DNA of 64,000 nt from Nissabacter sp. SGAir0207 (lineage in GTDB: Bacteria; Pseudomonadota; Gammaproteobacteria; Enterobacterales; Enterobacteriaceae). This document shows, in pieces, positions 18,027-28,202 of this stretch. Both the position numbers and the translations under genes were made by a program. The stretch lies in the NCBI RefSeq assembly GCF_005491205.1, contig NZ_CP028035.1:124001-188000 (forward strand). Direction: 5' to 3'. Numbering within the stretch: the stretch's first letter is position 1; every line of letters begins with the position of its first letter. The notes under the pieces were generated by a model. That model had not been told where the DNA came from. It did no database searches and saw nothing but the letters and a program-made list of their open reading frames with translations.

Positions 18027-18991
18027 TGCGCGGCCAAACCTTGGGCTTTGCCGCCGGGCTGGCGCTGCTGCTGGCCTTGGCGGGGTGCAGCCTGTTTATT
18101 GGCGCGGGCCATGTGACGCTGCAAAACCTCTGGTCTGACCCGGAGATGCGCGACATCTTTCTGGTGAGCCGCGTCCCGCGCACGCTGGCGCTGCTGCTGG
18201 CGGGCAGCGCCATGAGCGTTGCCGGGCTGATTATGCAGATGCTGACGCAAAACCGCTTTGTCGAGCCCTCCATCGCGGGCACCACGCAGTCCGCCAGTCT
18301 GGGGCTGCTGCTGGTGATGGCGATCAACCCCGGCGCGCCGGTAATGGTGAAGATGGTGGTGGCGACGCTGTTCGCCCTCGGCAGCACGCTGCTGTTCGTG
18401 CTGATGCTCAACCGGATGCGCATGAAGTCGCCGCTGATGGTGCCGCTGGCGGGCATCATGCTGGGGGCGGTGTTCAGCGCCGTCACCACCTTTCTGGCGA
18501 TGAAGCTGGATCTGTTGCAGTCGCTGGGCGGCTGGGAGTCAGGGGACTTCTCCGGCGTGTTGCAGGGGCGCTATGAGCTGCTGTGGCTGGTCGGCGTGCT
18601 GACGCTGCTCGCCTGCTTGATCGCCGATCGCTTCACCGTCGCGGGCATGGGGCGGGAGTTCGCGGTCAACGTTGGGCTGAACTACGCGCAGGTGATGATG
18701 CTGGGCATGGCGATCATCGCGATGGTCAGCGGCGTGGTAGTGGTGGTGATTGGCGTGCTGCCGTTCCTCGGGCTGATTGTGCCGAACATCGTCAGCATGG
18801 CGATGGGTGACAATTTGCGCCGCACCCTGCCGTGGGTCTGCCTGTGCGGTGGCGCGCTGGTGGTACTGTGCGACATCATTGGCCGGCTGATCATCTACCC
18901 GTTCGAAATCCCGGTGAGCGTGATCCTCGGGGTGATTGGCGCGGCGGTCTTCCTGCTGCTGATTTTAAGGAGCCAACGCCATGCAGGCTGA
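18026..18991 (+). CDS. Iron-siderophore ABC transporter permease 1 (FatD/CeuB/YclN type)
   Basis: FecCD-family inner-membrane permease, 321 aa, with eight to ten membrane helices. Family marks: VSRVPRTLALLLAGSAMSVAGLIMQ followed by NRFVEPSIAGTTQSASLG, and GVLPFLGLIVPNIVSM, the coupling region contacting the ATPase. The ATG shares its A with the TGA of the binding-protein gene, indicating translational coupling; a GTG three bases earlier is less likely. An inner-membrane lipoprotein-like LALAGC near the N-terminus is coincidental within TM1. Confidence 0.9.
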   Translation: MRGQTLGFAAGLALLLALAGCSLFIGAGHVTLQNLWSDPEMRDIFLVSRVPRTLALLLAGSAMSVAGLIMQMLTQNRFVEPSIAGTTQSASLGLLLVMAINPGAPVMVKMVVATLFALGSTLLFVLMLNRMRMKSPLMVPLAGIMLGAVFSAVTTFLAMKLDLLQSLGGWESGDFSGVLQGRYELLWLVGVLTLLACLIADRFTVAGMGREFAVNVGLNYAQVMMLGMAIIAMVSGVVVVVIGVLPFLGLIVPNIVSMAMGDNLRRTLPWVCLCGGALVVLCDIIGRLIIYPFEIPVSVILGVIGAAVFLLLILRSQRHAG

Positions 18992-19982
18992 TTATGGCAA
19001 TGCCCATGTGGCCCGCCCGGCGCGTGCGCCGCTCAGTGCGCCCGGCAAGCGGCTGCTGGTGATGGCCGGGCTGGCACTGCTGGCGGCGGCGCTGTTCATG
19101 ACCTGGGGCATCGGCGGCAACCTCGCCTACGTGCTCAGCTACCGGGGCCAGATTCTGGCGACGATGGCGCTGGTGGCGTTCGCCTCCGGCGTCGCGACCC
19201 TGCTGTTCCAGACCGTGACCAGCAACCGCATCCTGACGCCGTCGATCATGGGGCTGGAGGCGCTGTTCGTGCTGATGCAGACCCTGCTGATCTTCCTGAT
19301 TGACGCCAACGGGCTGGCGATGCTCGGCGTGGTCGGCAAGTTCCTCTGCGACACTCTGCTGCTGGTGCTGTTCTCGATGCTGCTCTACCGCTGGCTGCTG
19401 GCTGGCGCGGGCGTGAATTTGCACCGCGTGCTGCTGGTTGGGCTGGTGTGCGGCACCCTGTTCCGTAGCCTCTCTGGCCTGCTGCAACGGCTGCTGTCAC
19501 CGGGGGAGTTCGCCATCCTACAGGGGCGGATCTTCGCCACCTTCACCCGCGCCGCGCCGGAGCTGATCGCCCTCTCGGCGGTGGCCTGTGCGCTGGTGGC
19601 GGTTGCCATCTGGCGGATGCGCCACTGTCTGGATGTCATGGCGCTCGGGCGCGACACCGCCATTAACCTTGGCGTCAACTACTCGCGGCACGTGATGTGG
19701 GTGCTGCTGCTGGTATCGCTGCTGGTAGCCATCTCCACCGCGCTGGTGGGGCCGCTGACCTTCCTCGGCCTGCTGGTCGCCAATTTGGCCTACCCGCTGG
19801 TGGCGTCGCACCAGCACCGCTACCTGTTGCCGGGCGTGTTCCTGATTGGCGTGATCACGCTGGTCGGCGGCCAGTTCATTCTCGAGCGTCTGCTGGATAT
19901 GTCAGGCAGCCTGTCAGTAGTGATTGAGTTTGTCGGCGGTGGGCTGTTTATCTTCCTGTTAATCAAAAAGGCGGCGGTGTGA
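18981..19982 (+). CDS. Iron-siderophore ABC transporter permease 2 (FatC/CeuC/YclO type)
   Basis: Second FecCD-family permease (333 aa), partner of the first in the heterodimeric channel. It has a longer, polar N-terminus of about 25 residues before TM1. Recognisable blocks are YRGQILATMALVAFASGVAT, SNRILTPSIMGLEALFVLMQ and GPLTFLGLLVANLAYPL, the coupling loop. The start lies 11 bp inside the previous gene and has AAGGAG just upstream. Confidence 0.9.
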   Translation: MQADYGNAHVARPARAPLSAPGKRLLVMAGLALLAAALFMTWGIGGNLAYVLSYRGQILATMALVAFASGVATLLFQTVTSNRILTPSIMGLEALFVLMQTLLIFLIDANGLAMLGVVGKFLCDTLLLVLFSMLLYRWLLAGAGVNLHRVLLVGLVCGTLFRSLSGLLQRLLSPGEFAILQGRIFATFTRAAPELIALSAVACALVAVAIWRMRHCLDVMALGRDTAINLGVNYSRHVMWVLLLVSLLVAISTALVGPLTFLGLLVANLAYPLVASHQHRYLLPGVFLIGVITLVGGQFILERLLDMSGSLSVVIEFVGGGLFIFLLIKKAAV

Positions 19983-20737
19983 TTGAGATCAAGGGCATCA
20001 GTAAAAAGTACCATCAGACGCAGGTGCTGAAAGCGGTGACGGAGAGCATCCCGGCTGGCGGCGTGACGTCGATTATCGGGGCCAACGGCGCGGGCAAATC
20101 GACGCTGCTGTCGGTGATCAGCCGCCTGCTGACGCCGGACGCCGGGCAGGTGCGGGTCAACGGGCTGGACGTGGCGACCACCCCCGGCAAAACGCTGGCG
20201 ACCACGCTGTCGGTGCTGCGGCAGGAGAACCACTTCACCAGCCGCCTGACGGTGTGGGATCTGGTCGGCTTCGGCCGCTACCCCTACTCGCAGGGGCGGC
20301 TGACGGAGGAGGATCGCCGCCACATCCACACCGCGATGGAGTTCCTCAACCTGCTGCCGTTGAAAGATCGCTATCTGGATGAGCTGTCGGGCGGCCAGCG
20401 CCAGCGCGCCTACGTGGCGATGGTGCTGTGTCAGGACACCGAATATGTGCTGCTGGATGAGCCGCTAAACAACCTCGACATGAAGCACGCGGTGGCGATG
20501 ATGAAACAGCTACGCCGCGCCGCCGATGAGCTACGCAAAACCATCATTCTGGTGATCCACGACGTCAATTTTGCCTCGGCCTACTCTGACCACATCATCG
20601 CGATGAAAGAGGGGCAGGTGATCTACCGGGGCGCGCCCGCCACCATCATGCAGCCGGCGATTCTGGAGGAGATTTTTGACACCGAGGTCTGCATCGAGCA
20701 GGTGCAGGGGCAGTATGTGGCAGTCTACTACCGCTGA
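19979..20737 (+). CDS. Iron-siderophore ABC transporter ATPase (FatE/CeuD/YclP type)
   Basis: Cytoplasmic ATPase of the importer, 252 aa. Walker A GANGAGKST (near residue 34), Q-loop in LRQENHF, ABC signature LSGGQRQRAYVAM, Walker B YVLLDEPLNNLD, and switch His in VIHDVN. The GTG start overlaps the permease stop by 4 bp (GTGA). The short spacing through all four genes argues for a single Fur-controlled transcript ending at the hairpin downstream. Confidence 0.93.
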   Translation: MIEIKGISKKYHQTQVLKAVTESIPAGGVTSIIGANGAGKSTLLSVISRLLTPDAGQVRVNGLDVATTPGKTLATTLSVLRQENHFTSRLTVWDLVGFGRYPYSQGRLTEEDRRHIHTAMEFLNLLPLKDRYLDELSGGQRQRAYVAMVLCQDTEYVLLDEPLNNLDMKHAVAMMKQLRRAADELRKTIILVIHDVNFASAYSDHIIAMKEGQVIYRGAPATIMQPAILEEIFDTEVCIEQVQGQYVAVYYR

Positions 20738-20747
20738 ATGGGCGGCA

Positions 20748-20779
20748 TAAAAAAGGCCAGCATGCGCTGGCCTTTTTTC
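20748..20779. terminator. Terminator between the ABC importer and gor
   Basis: Perfect stem AAAAGGCCAG/CTGGCCTTTT with A-run and T-run on either side, able to end both convergent transcripts. Confidence 0.88.
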
Positions 20780-20791
20780 ATGGCTGGATGC

Positions 20792-22144
20792 TTAGCGCAT
20801 CGTGACAAACTCTTCGGCGGCGGTCGGGTGGATCGCCACGGTGTTGTCGAAATCTTTCTTGGTCGCGCCCATCTTCAGCGCCACGGCGAAGCCCTGCAGG
20901 ATCTCGTCCATGCCGAAGCCAATGCCGTGGATGCCGACGATCTTCTCCTCTTTGCCCACGCAGACCAGCTTCATGCGGCACGGCTGGCGGTGCTGGGTCA
21001 CGGCGGTGTACATGGCGGTGAAGGCCGACTTGTACACTTTCACCTCATCGGCACCAAACTTCTCAATCGCTTCCGGCTCGGTCAGGCCCACGGTGCCAAT
21101 CGGCGGGTGGCTGAAGACCACGGTCGGGACGTTGCTGTAGTCCAGATGCTCTTCCGGCTTGTTGTTGAACAGGCGCTCAGAGAGGCGACGGCCCGCGGCC
21201 ACGGCCACCGGGGTCAGCTCCACCGCACCGGTGTTGTCGCCCACGGCGTAGATGCCCGGCACGCTGGTGTTCTGGAACTTGTCCACCACGATGTAGCCTT
21301 TGTGGTTGGTTTCGACGCCGGTCACGGAAAGGTTCATGTTGTCCGTCTCTGGCTGGCGGCCAATCGCCCAGACCAGACAGTCCACTTCCACGCTGGTTTC
21401 ATTCTCGAGGTGCAGGGTCAGGCTGCCGTCAGCGTTCTTCTCCACCGCTTTCGGGATAGAGTCGGTGTGCAGGTTCGGGCCTTCTGCCTTCATCACTTCC
21501 ACCAGCGTATCGACGATCAGCGGATCGAAGGTACGCAGCGGCGCGTGCTTGCGCACGAACAGGTGGGTGTCGGCACCCAGCGCATTCATCACACCGGCGA
21601 TCTCAACGGCGATGTAGCCCGCGCCCACCACGGCCACGCGTTTCGGCATCTCTTCCAGATCGAAGAAGCCGTCAGAGTCGATGCCATACTCGGCACCTGG
21701 AATCTGCGGGTGGCTCGGACGGCCGCCGGTGGCGATCAGAATATGGTCAGCGGTAATCTTCTCACCGTTCACTTCAACGGTGTGGGCGTCCACGAAACGG
21801 GCATAGCCGCGGATCACGTCGACGTTATTTTTGCCCAGCACATTGTCGTAGGAGGTGTGGATACGGTCGATGTACGCGGTACGGTTGGCAACCAGCTTCT
21901 TCCAGTCAAAGGCGTTAACGGTGGTGTCGAAGCCGTAGTCCGGGCCGTAGTTGTGAATCGCTTCAGCAATCTGCGCTGCGTGCCACATCACTTTTTTCGG
22001 TACACAACCCACGTTCACGCAGGTGCCGCCCAGCGCCTTGGCTTCAATGAGCGCGCACTTTTGGCCGTACATGGCTGCACGGTTGATCGACGCGATACCG
22101 CCGCTGCCGCCACCAATTGCAAGGTAGTCGTAATGTTTGGTCAT
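20792..22144 (-). CDS. gor: Glutathione reductase
   Basis: FAD homodimer that reduces glutathione disulfide with NADPH, keeping the cytoplasm reduced. 450 aa, same as E. coli Gor. FAD motif [15 protein letters not shown] at the N-terminus; redox disulfide [13 protein letters not shown] (Cys near 42 and 47). NADPH motif [14 protein letters not shown] is followed by the NADPH-selective Arg residues in FVRKHAPLR. The second FAD motif is [20 protein letters not shown], and the catalytic His-Glu pair is in [15 protein letters not shown] at the very C-terminus. Confidence 0.97.
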   Translation of the reverse strand: MTKHYDYLAIGGGSGGIASINRAAMYGQKCALIEAKALGGTCVNVGCVPKKVMWHAAQIAEAIHNYGPDYGFDTTVNAFDWKKLVANRTAYIDRIHTSYDNVLGKNNVDVIRGYARFVDAHTVEVNGEKITADHILIATGGRPSHPQIPGAEYGIDSDGFFDLEEMPKRVAVVGAGYIAVEIAGVMNALGADTHLFVRKHAPLRTFDPLIVDTLVEVMKAEGPNLHTDSIPKAVEKNADGSLTLHLENETSVEVDCLVWAIGRQPETDNMNLSVTGVETNHKGYIVVDKFQNTSVPGIYAVGDNTGAVELTPVAVAAGRRLSERLFNNKPEEHLDYSNVPTVVFSHPPIGTVGLTEPEAIEKFGADEVKVYKSAFTAMYTAVTQHRQPCRMKLVCVGKEEKIVGIHGIGFGMDEILQGFAVALKMGATKKDFDNTVAIHPTAAEEFVTMR

Positions 22145-22289
22145 CGAATGTGTTCCATCTGGGTGAGAAGAAAAATTGCCATAGAGTTTAACGCTACTCG
22201 TACAATCACCGCAAAGTTTGCGCCTATGATTGTGATAGGAAGAAAGTATTCATGATAGTTAATGTTGTTTGACGGGATGGACACTCAGT

Positions 22290-23207
22290 ATGCGCCTCAC
22301 ATTTCTCGGCACCTGTGCCGGCACCCCCAGCCTGCAACGCAATGTCACCGCCATCGCCCTGACGTTGCGCAATACGCGCAGCGGCGGCACCTGGCTGTTT
22401 GACTGCGGCGAGGGCACCCAGCACCAGTTTATGCGCAGCCCGCTGAAACCGGGCAAGCTGGAGAAAATCTTCATCACCCACCTGCACGGCGACCACATCT
22501 TTGGCCTGCCGGGCCTGCTCACCAGCCGCTCGATGGGCGGCGTGGCGGAGCCGCTGACCCTCTACGGGCCAAAGGGGCTGCGCACCTTTGTGGAGACCAG
22601 CCTGGCGCTGAGTGGCTCGTTCGTCACCTTCCCGATGGAAATTGTTGAGATTGGCAGCGGGCTGGTGTGCGATGACGGCAAGGTCAAGGTCACCGCCTAC
22701 CCGATGAACCACGTGATTGAGTGCTACGGCTACCGGATTGAGGAGCATGACAAGCCCGGCTACCTGGATGGCGAGCGGCTGCGCGCTGACGGCGTGCCGC
22801 GTGGTGCTTGGTATCAGCGGCTGAAATTGGGGGAGACGGTGGAATTGGAGGATGGCCGCGTGATTGACGGGCGGGACTATCTCGGGCCGCCCATCAAAGG
22901 CAAGTCGGTGGCCATTTTCGGTGACACCGCGCCCACGCCCGTTTCCGATCTGCTGGCCGACGGGGTAGACGTGATGGTGCATGAAACCACGCTGGAGGCG
23001 GCAATGGCGGAGAAGGCCAACGGGCGCGGCCACTCCACCACGGTGCAGGCGGCGACCGCCGCCCGGCTGGCGGGGGCGAAGAGCCTGATCGCCACCCACT
23101 TCAGCTCACGCTACAACTTCACGGATTGCCAGCGGCTGCTGGATGAGTGCCGTGCCATCTTCCCTCATACCGAACTGGCGCGCGATTTCGCCGAGTTTGA
23201 GGTGTAG
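22290..23207 (+). CDS. rnz: Ribonuclease Z / RNase BN
   Basis: Zinc metallo-beta-lactamase-fold nuclease that processes tRNA 3' ends. 305 aa, matching the bacterial short form. The family opens with [12 protein letters not shown]; the metal motif is [15 protein letters not shown] (HxHxDH, near residue 65). Further ligands are [21 protein letters not shown] and the late ATHFSSRY, with HETT between them. ATG 22290 is used because the family starts at MRLTFLGT; the ribosome site is weak. It diverges from gor across about 145 bp. Confidence 0.94.
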   Translation: MRLTFLGTCAGTPSLQRNVTAIALTLRNTRSGGTWLFDCGEGTQHQFMRSPLKPGKLEKIFITHLHGDHIFGLPGLLTSRSMGGVAEPLTLYGPKGLRTFVETSLALSGSFVTFPMEIVEIGSGLVCDDGKVKVTAYPMNHVIECYGYRIEEHDKPGYLDGERLRADGVPRGAWYQRLKLGETVELEDGRVIDGRDYLGPPIKGKSVAIFGDTAPTPVSDLLADGVDVMVHETTLEAAMAEKANGRGHSTTVQAATAARLAGAKSLIATHFSSRYNFTDCQRLLDECRAIFPHTELARDFAEFEV

Positions 23208-23217
23208 GCCCGCGCCA

Positions 23218-24060
23218 TCACTCCGGCACGATCCACTTCACCAGCGTGTGGCCGTTGCCGGAGGGCACCAGCACCTTATGCAGCCACGGCAGCACGCTGT
23301 TCATCTGCTGCTCCAGCTTCCACGGCGGGTTGATGACGATCATGCCAGAGGCGGTCATGCCGCGCTGGTCGCTGTCCGGGCGCACCGCCAGCTCGATTTG
23401 CAGGATACGGCGGATGCCGGTCGCCTCCAGGTCACGCGTCATGCGCTTGATCTGCTGGCGCAGCACTACCGGGTACCAGAGCGCATAGGTGCCGGTGGCG
23501 AAGCGCTTGTACCCCTCCTGAATCCCCTTCACCACGTCCTGATAATCGGTCTTCAGCTCGTAGGGCGGGTCAATCAGCACCAGCCCACGGCGGGAGAGCG
23601 GCGGCAACTGCGATTTCAGCTGCTGGTAGCCATCGGCTTTCAGCACCTTGGCGCGTGGGTCTTTCTGGAACTCGGAACGCAGCAGCGGGTAGTCGCTGGA
23701 GTGCAGCTCGGTCATGTGCAGCTTGTCCTGCTCACGCAGCAGGTGGCGCGCGATCAGCGGCGAGCCGGGGTAGTAGCGCAGCGTGCCGCTGCGGTTGAAG
23801 GCGCGCACCGCCTCCATATAGGCGGTCAGCTCCGCCGGCAGGTCATCCCGCTGCCACAGGCAGGCGATGCCCTCCAGGTACTCACCGGTGCGCTCCGCAT
23901 GTTCGCCGCTAAGCTGGTAGCGCCCGGCCCCGGAGTGGGTGTCCAGATAGAGGAAAGGCTTCTCCTTCTCCTTCATCGACTCAATGATCAGGCTCTGGAC
24001 GGTGTGTTTCAGGACATCGGCGTGGTTGCCGGCGTGAAAGCTGTGGCGGTAACTAAGCAT
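23218..24060 (-). CDS. rlmJ: 23S rRNA (adenine2030-N6)-methyltransferase
   Basis: Methylates A2030 of 23S rRNA using S-adenosylmethionine; cytoplasmic. 280 aa, identical in length to E. coli RlmJ (YhiR). N-terminal MLSYRHSFHAGNHADVLKH, SAM-binding LDTHSGAGRYQL, and catalytic motif IDPPYE in LVLIDPPYELKTDY are visible. C-terminal SGNGHTLVKWIVPE is typical. The open frame extends 83 codons further upstream but without family similarity, so ATG 24060 is used. Its stop lies 10 bp from that of rnz, on the opposite strand. Confidence 0.95.
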   Translation of the reverse strand: MLSYRHSFHAGNHADVLKHTVQSLIIESMKEKEKPFLYLDTHSGAGRYQLSGEHAERTGEYLEGIACLWQRDDLPAELTAYMEAVRAFNRSGTLRYYPGSPLIARHLLREQDKLHMTELHSSDYPLLRSEFQKDPRAKVLKADGYQQLKSQLPPLSRRGLVLIDPPYELKTDYQDVVKGIQEGYKRFATGTYALWYPVVLRQQIKRMTRDLEATGIRRILQIELAVRPDSDQRGMTASGMIVINPPWKLEQQMNSVLPWLHKVLVPSGNGHTLVKWIVPE

Positions 24061-24364
24061 GGCGGTAATGGGTTCCGGTATTAAAGATGCACGGCGACAT
24101 CGGGCAAAAGCACTCGCCGCAACAGGCTGCCCAACGGGCAACAGGCGCGCTGGACGCGCCAGCGGGCGATAATGCAGGCCCCGCCGCACGGGCGGGGGGT
24201 GCAGGGCACAGTATAAACTGTCTCGCCACGAAAAAGGGAAAAGCCTGCACGCATCCTGCGAGACAGGTTCCAGGAAACGCGCGGTGGCGGCTATTCTCCT
24301 TGCTATCACCCCCCTCCCGTTTACAATGCCAGCTCATTGGAACCCACTGACAAAGAGCAGGCTC
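24061..24364. other. Divergent rlmJ/yojI promoter region
   Basis: About 300 bp with no supportable gene. Long frames through it are extensions of neighbours. It should hold both divergent promoters; none fits a consensus well enough to place. Confidence 0.4.
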
Positions 24365-26035
24365 ATGGAGTTATTGCGTGTTGTTTTTCGCCAGTACCGC
24401 TGGCCCTTCCTGATGGTTATCCTTCTCAGCCTGGCGAGCGCCGCGCTGGGGATTGGCCTGATCGCATTCATCAACACCCGGCTGATCACCACTCTTGGCG
24501 GATCGCTCTCCGTGCTGCCTGAATTCCTTGGCCTGCTGGCACTGCTGATGGCCGTGACGCTTGGCTCGCAACTGGCGCTGACCACCCTCGGCCACCACTT
24601 CGTCTACCAACTGCGCAGCGAGTACATCAAGCGCATCCTCGACACCCACGTCGAACGCATTGAGCAGCTTGGCAGCGCCCAGTTACAGGCCAGCCTGAGC
24701 AGCGACATTCGCAACATCACGCTGGCCTTCGTGCGCCTGCCGGAGCTGTTGCAGGGGCTGATCCTGACCGTCGGCTGCGCCACCTATCTGGCCTGGCTGT
24801 CGCCGAAAATGCTGGTGGTGACCGCACTCTGGATCATCGTCACGCTGGTGGGCAGTTGGCTGCTGGTGGCGCGCGTCTACCGCCACCTGAGCAGCGTGCG
24901 CGAGGCGGAAGATGAGCTGTATAAGGATTACCAGACGGTGATCGACGGCCGCAAAGAGCTGACCCTCAACCGCGCACGGGCGCGCCATGTGTTTGAGCGC
25001 CAGTATACGCGCAACGCGCAGGCGTACCGCCGCCACGTGATCCGCGCCGATACCTTCCACCTCAGCGCCGTGAACTGGTCGAACATCATGATGCTCGGCG
25101 CCATCGGCGCGGTGTTCTTCATGGCCAACAGTCTGGGCTGGGCCAACACCGCCATCGCCGCCACCTACTCCCTGACGCTGCTCTTTTTGCGCACGCCGCT
25201 GTTGCAGGCGGTGGGCGCGCTGCCGGTGCTGCTCAGCGCGCAGGTGGCGTTCCGCAAGCTGAAATCGCTGGAGCTGGTGCCGCACCAGCCCGGTTTTACC
25301 ACCCCGGCCGCGCCCGCCAACTGGCAGACGCTGGAGCTGCGTGACGTGACCTTCCGCTATGCACAGGGCGGCTTCACCATTGGCCCCATCAACCTGACGC
25401 TGCGCCGTGGCGAGCTGGTGTTCCTGATTGGCGGCAACGGCAGCGGCAAGTCAACGCTGGCGATGCTGCTGACCGGCCTCTACACCCCAACCGACGGCAC
25501 GCTGCTGGTGGATGGCCAGCCCGTGACGGCGGATAACCTGCCGGCGTTCCGCGCGCTCTTCTCGGCGGTCTTCACCGATTTCCACCTGTTTGGCGAGGCG
25601 CTGGGGCCAGCGGGCGAAGCACCTGACGCCGCGCTGGTGGAGGAGTGGCTGCAACGGCTGAAGATGGCGGAGAAGCTGGAGTGGAAGGCGGGGCGCATCA
25701 CCAACCTGAAACTCTCCCAAGGGCAGCGCAAACGCGTGGCGCTGCTGATGGCGGTCGCCGAGCAGCGTGACATCCTGCTGCTGGATGAGTGGGCCGCCGA
25801 TCAGGATCCGCAGTTCCGCCGCATCTTCTACCGCGAGCTGCTGCCCCAGCTGCACCGCATGGGCAAAACGGTGGTGGCGATCAGCCATGACGATCACTAC
25901 TTCGAACATGCCGATCGCCTGCTGGAGATGCACACCGGCCACCTGCAAGAGCTGACCGGCCAGGCCCGCCTTGACGCGAGCCGTGACGCGGTGGCGCAGA
26001 TTGACCGGGTGCTGACGCGCAGCGAGGTGCATTGA
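24365..26035 (+). CDS. yojI: ABC exporter YojI (fused permease and ATPase)
   Basis: Inner-membrane exporter; in E. coli YojI pumps out the peptide microcin J25 together with TolC. 556 aa (E. coli 547). It begins [15 protein letters not shown] with five to six helices through about residue 300, including the block [19 protein letters not shown] and [20 protein letters not shown]. The ATPase follows: Walker [14 protein letters not shown], a degenerate signature [14 protein letters not shown], Walker [14 protein letters not shown] and switch VAISHDD. ATG 24365 aligns with E. coli. Its place between rlmJ and prlC differs from E. coli, where yojI lies elsewhere. Confidence 0.92.
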   Translation: MELLRVVFRQYRWPFLMVILLSLASAALGIGLIAFINTRLITTLGGSLSVLPEFLGLLALLMAVTLGSQLALTTLGHHFVYQLRSEYIKRILDTHVERIEQLGSAQLQASLSSDIRNITLAFVRLPELLQGLILTVGCATYLAWLSPKMLVVTALWIIVTLVGSWLLVARVYRHLSSVREAEDELYKDYQTVIDGRKELTLNRARARHVFERQYTRNAQAYRRHVIRADTFHLSAVNWSNIMMLGAIGAVFFMANSLGWANTAIAATYSLTLLFLRTPLLQAVGALPVLLSAQVAFRKLKSLELVPHQPGFTTPAAPANWQTLELRDVTFRYAQGGFTIGPINLTLRRGELVFLIGGNGSGKSTLAMLLTGLYTPTDGTLLVDGQPVTADNLPAFRALFSAVFTDFHLFGEALGPAGEAPDAALVEEWLQRLKMAEKLEWKAGRITNLKLSQGQRKRVALLMAVAEQRDILLLDEWAADQDPQFRRIFYRELLPQLHRMGKTVVAISHDDHYFEHADRLLEMHTGHLQELTGQARLDASRDAVAQIDRVLTRSEVH

Positions 26036-26156
26036 TTTTCACTACACTTGGCCTCATGTTATGAGTCATTAGCCTTTTTCGCGGGGCGCTCGCGCGCCCT
26101 GACAGCCGGCCGGGCGACAGGCCCCGCTGGCCCACAACGACAACCAGGACTGCTTT

Positions 26157-28199
26157 ATGACAAATCCTTTGCTGACGCCCTTTACCCTGCCGCCTTTCTC
26201 TAAGATCCAACCTGAACACATTGTGCCGGCGATGGAATCCGCGCTGGATGAGTGCCGCAAAACGGTAGAGCAGGTCGTGGCGCAGGGCGCGCCCTACAGT
26301 TGGGACACCCTCTGCCAGCCGCTGGCGGAGTCCGATGACCGCCTGAGCCGCATCTTCTCGCCCATCAGCCATTTGAACTCGGTCAAAAACAGCCCGGAAC
26401 TGCGCGCCGCCTATGAGCAGTGCCTGCCGTTGCTCTCTGAATACAGCACCTGGGTCGGCCAGCACGCTGGCCTCTATCAGGCTTACCGCGACCTGAAAGG
26501 CGGCGAGCACTTTGCCCGCCTGACCGGCCCGCAGCAGAAGGCGGTGGATAACGCCCTGCGTGATTTCGAGCTGTCAGGCATTGGCCTGTCGCCGGAAAAA
26601 CAGAAGCGTTACGGCGAGATCTCCACCCGCCTGTCAGAGCTGGGTTCCACCTACAGCAACAACGTGCTCGACGCCACCATGGGCTGGAGCAAGCTGGTCA
26701 CCGATGCCAATGAACTGGCCGGGATGCCGGAGAGCGCACTGGCCGCCGCCAAGGCGCTGGCCGAGTCACGCGAGCAAGAGGGCTACCTGCTGACGCTGGA
26801 TATCCCAAGCTACCTGCCGGTGATGACCTACTGCGACAACCAGGCGCTGCGTGAAGAGATGTACCGCGCCTACGGCACCCGCGCCTCCGATCAGGGGCCG
26901 AACGCTGGCAAGTGGGACAACAGCGACGTGATGGCCGAAGAGCTGGCGCTGCGCCACGAACTGGCGCAACTGCTGGGCTTCCGCTCCTATGCCGAGAAGT
27001 CGCTGGCGACCAAGATGGCCGAAAGCCCACAGCAGGTGCTCGACTTCCTCCAGGATCTGGCAAAACGTGCCCGCCCGCAGGGTGAGCAGGAGCTGGCGCA
27101 ACTGCGTGCCTTCGCCAAAGAGCACTACGGCGTGGATGAGCTTGAAGCCTGGGATCTCTCCTACTACGGCGAGAAGCAAAAGCAACATCTCTTCTCCATC
27201 AGCGATGAGCAACTGCGCCCCTACTTCCCGGAGCAGCGCGTGCTGAATGGCTTGTTCGAAGTGGTCAACCGCATCTATGGCATTACCGCCAAAGAGCGCA
27301 AAGACGTGGACACCTGGCACCCGGAAGTGCGCTTCTTTGACCTGTTCGATGAGCAGGGCGAGCTGCGCGGCAGCTTCTACCTCGACCTTTACGCGCGCGA
27401 CCACAAACGTGGCGGTGCCTGGATGGATGATTGCGCCGGTAGCCTGCGTCGCGCCAATGGCGAGCTGCAAAAGCCGGTCGCCTACCTGACCTGCAACTTC
27501 AACCGCCCGCTGGGCGATAAACCGGCGCTGTTCACCCACAACGAAGTGACCACGCTGTTCCATGAGTTCGGTCACGGCCTGCACCACATGCTGACCAAAA
27601 TCGATGCCGCTGGCGTCGCGGGCATCAGCGGGGTGCCGTGGGATGCGGTCGAACTGCCGAGCCAGTTCATGGAGAACTGGTGCTGGGAGCCGGACGCGCT
27701 GGCGTTCATCTCCGGCCACTATGAGAGCGGTGAGCCGCTGCCGCAGGAGATGCTCGACAAGCTGCTGGCCGCGAAGAACTATCAGGCGGCGCTGTTCATC
27801 CTGCGTCAGCTGGAGTTCGGCATGTTCGACTTCCGTATGCACGCCGAATATGACCCGGCGAAGGGCGCGCAGATCCTGCAAACCCTGGCCGAGGTGAAGA
27901 AACAGGTGGCGGTGGTGCCGTCGCCAAGCTGGGGCCGCTTCCCGCACGCCTTTAGCCACATCTTCGCTGGCGGTTACGCGGCAGGCTACTACAGCTACCT
28001 CTGGGCGGAAGTGCTCTCCGCAGACGCCTACTCCCGCTTTGAGGAGGAGGGGATCTTCAACCGCCAGACCGGCCAGTCCTTCCTGGACAACATCCTGTCG
28101 CGCGGGGGTTCCGAGGAGCCGATGGTGCTGTTCAAACGCTTCCGTGGCCGCGAGCCGCAGCTGGATGCGATGCTGCGCCACTATGGCATCAAAGGCTAA
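26157..28199 (+). CDS. prlC: Oligopeptidase A
   Basis: Cytoplasmic M3-family zinc metallopeptidase that degrades short peptides, including cleaved signal peptides. 680 aa, equal to E. coli PrlC (OpdA). The catalytic zinc motif is TTLFHEFGHGLHHML (HEFGH near residue 469), with the third ligand Glu in ELPSQFMENWCWEP. N-terminus MTNPLLTPFTLPPFSKIQPE and C-terminus LDAMLRHYGIKG match the family. The rsmJ start lies 3 bp past its stop, so the two are one operon, as in E. coli. Confidence 0.97.
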   Translation: MTNPLLTPFTLPPFSKIQPEHIVPAMESALDECRKTVEQVVAQGAPYSWDTLCQPLAESDDRLSRIFSPISHLNSVKNSPELRAAYEQCLPLLSEYSTWVGQHAGLYQAYRDLKGGEHFARLTGPQQKAVDNALRDFELSGIGLSPEKQKRYGEISTRLSELGSTYSNNVLDATMGWSKLVTDANELAGMPESALAAAKALAESREQEGYLLTLDIPSYLPVMTYCDNQALREEMYRAYGTRASDQGPNAGKWDNSDVMAEELALRHELAQLLGFRSYAEKSLATKMAESPQQVLDFLQDLAKRARPQGEQELAQLRAFAKEHYGVDELEAWDLSYYGEKQKQHLFSISDEQLRPYFPEQRVLNGLFEVVNRIYGITAKERKDVDTWHPEVRFFDLFDEQGELRGSFYLDLYARDHKRGGAWMDDCAGSLRRANGELQKPVAYLTCNFNRPLGDKPALFTHNEVTTLFHEFGHGLHHMLTKIDAAGVAGISGVPWDAVELPSQFMENWCWEPDALAFISGHYESGEPLPQEMLDKLLAAKNYQAALFILRQLEFGMFDFRMHAEYDPAKGAQILQTLAEVKKQVAVVPSPSWGRFPHAFSHIFAGGYAAGYYSYLWAEVLSADAYSRFEEEGIFNRQTGQSFLDNILSRGGSEEPMVLFKRFRGREPQLDAMLRHYGIKG

Positions 28200-28202
28200 C
28201 GT

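Noticed and set aside
18026..18110. Possible lipobox (LALAGC) in the first permease
   Set aside because: It lies in the first membrane helix of a FecCD permease; such proteins are not lipoproteins.
20738..22255. 505-codon frame antisense to gor
   Set aside because: Gor matches over its full length; this frame begins within the terminator and encodes His/Val-rich sequence typical of antisense frames.
26766..28181. 471-codon frame antisense to prlC
   Set aside because: PrlC is unambiguous on the plus strand. The antisense frame has no domain and no start signal.
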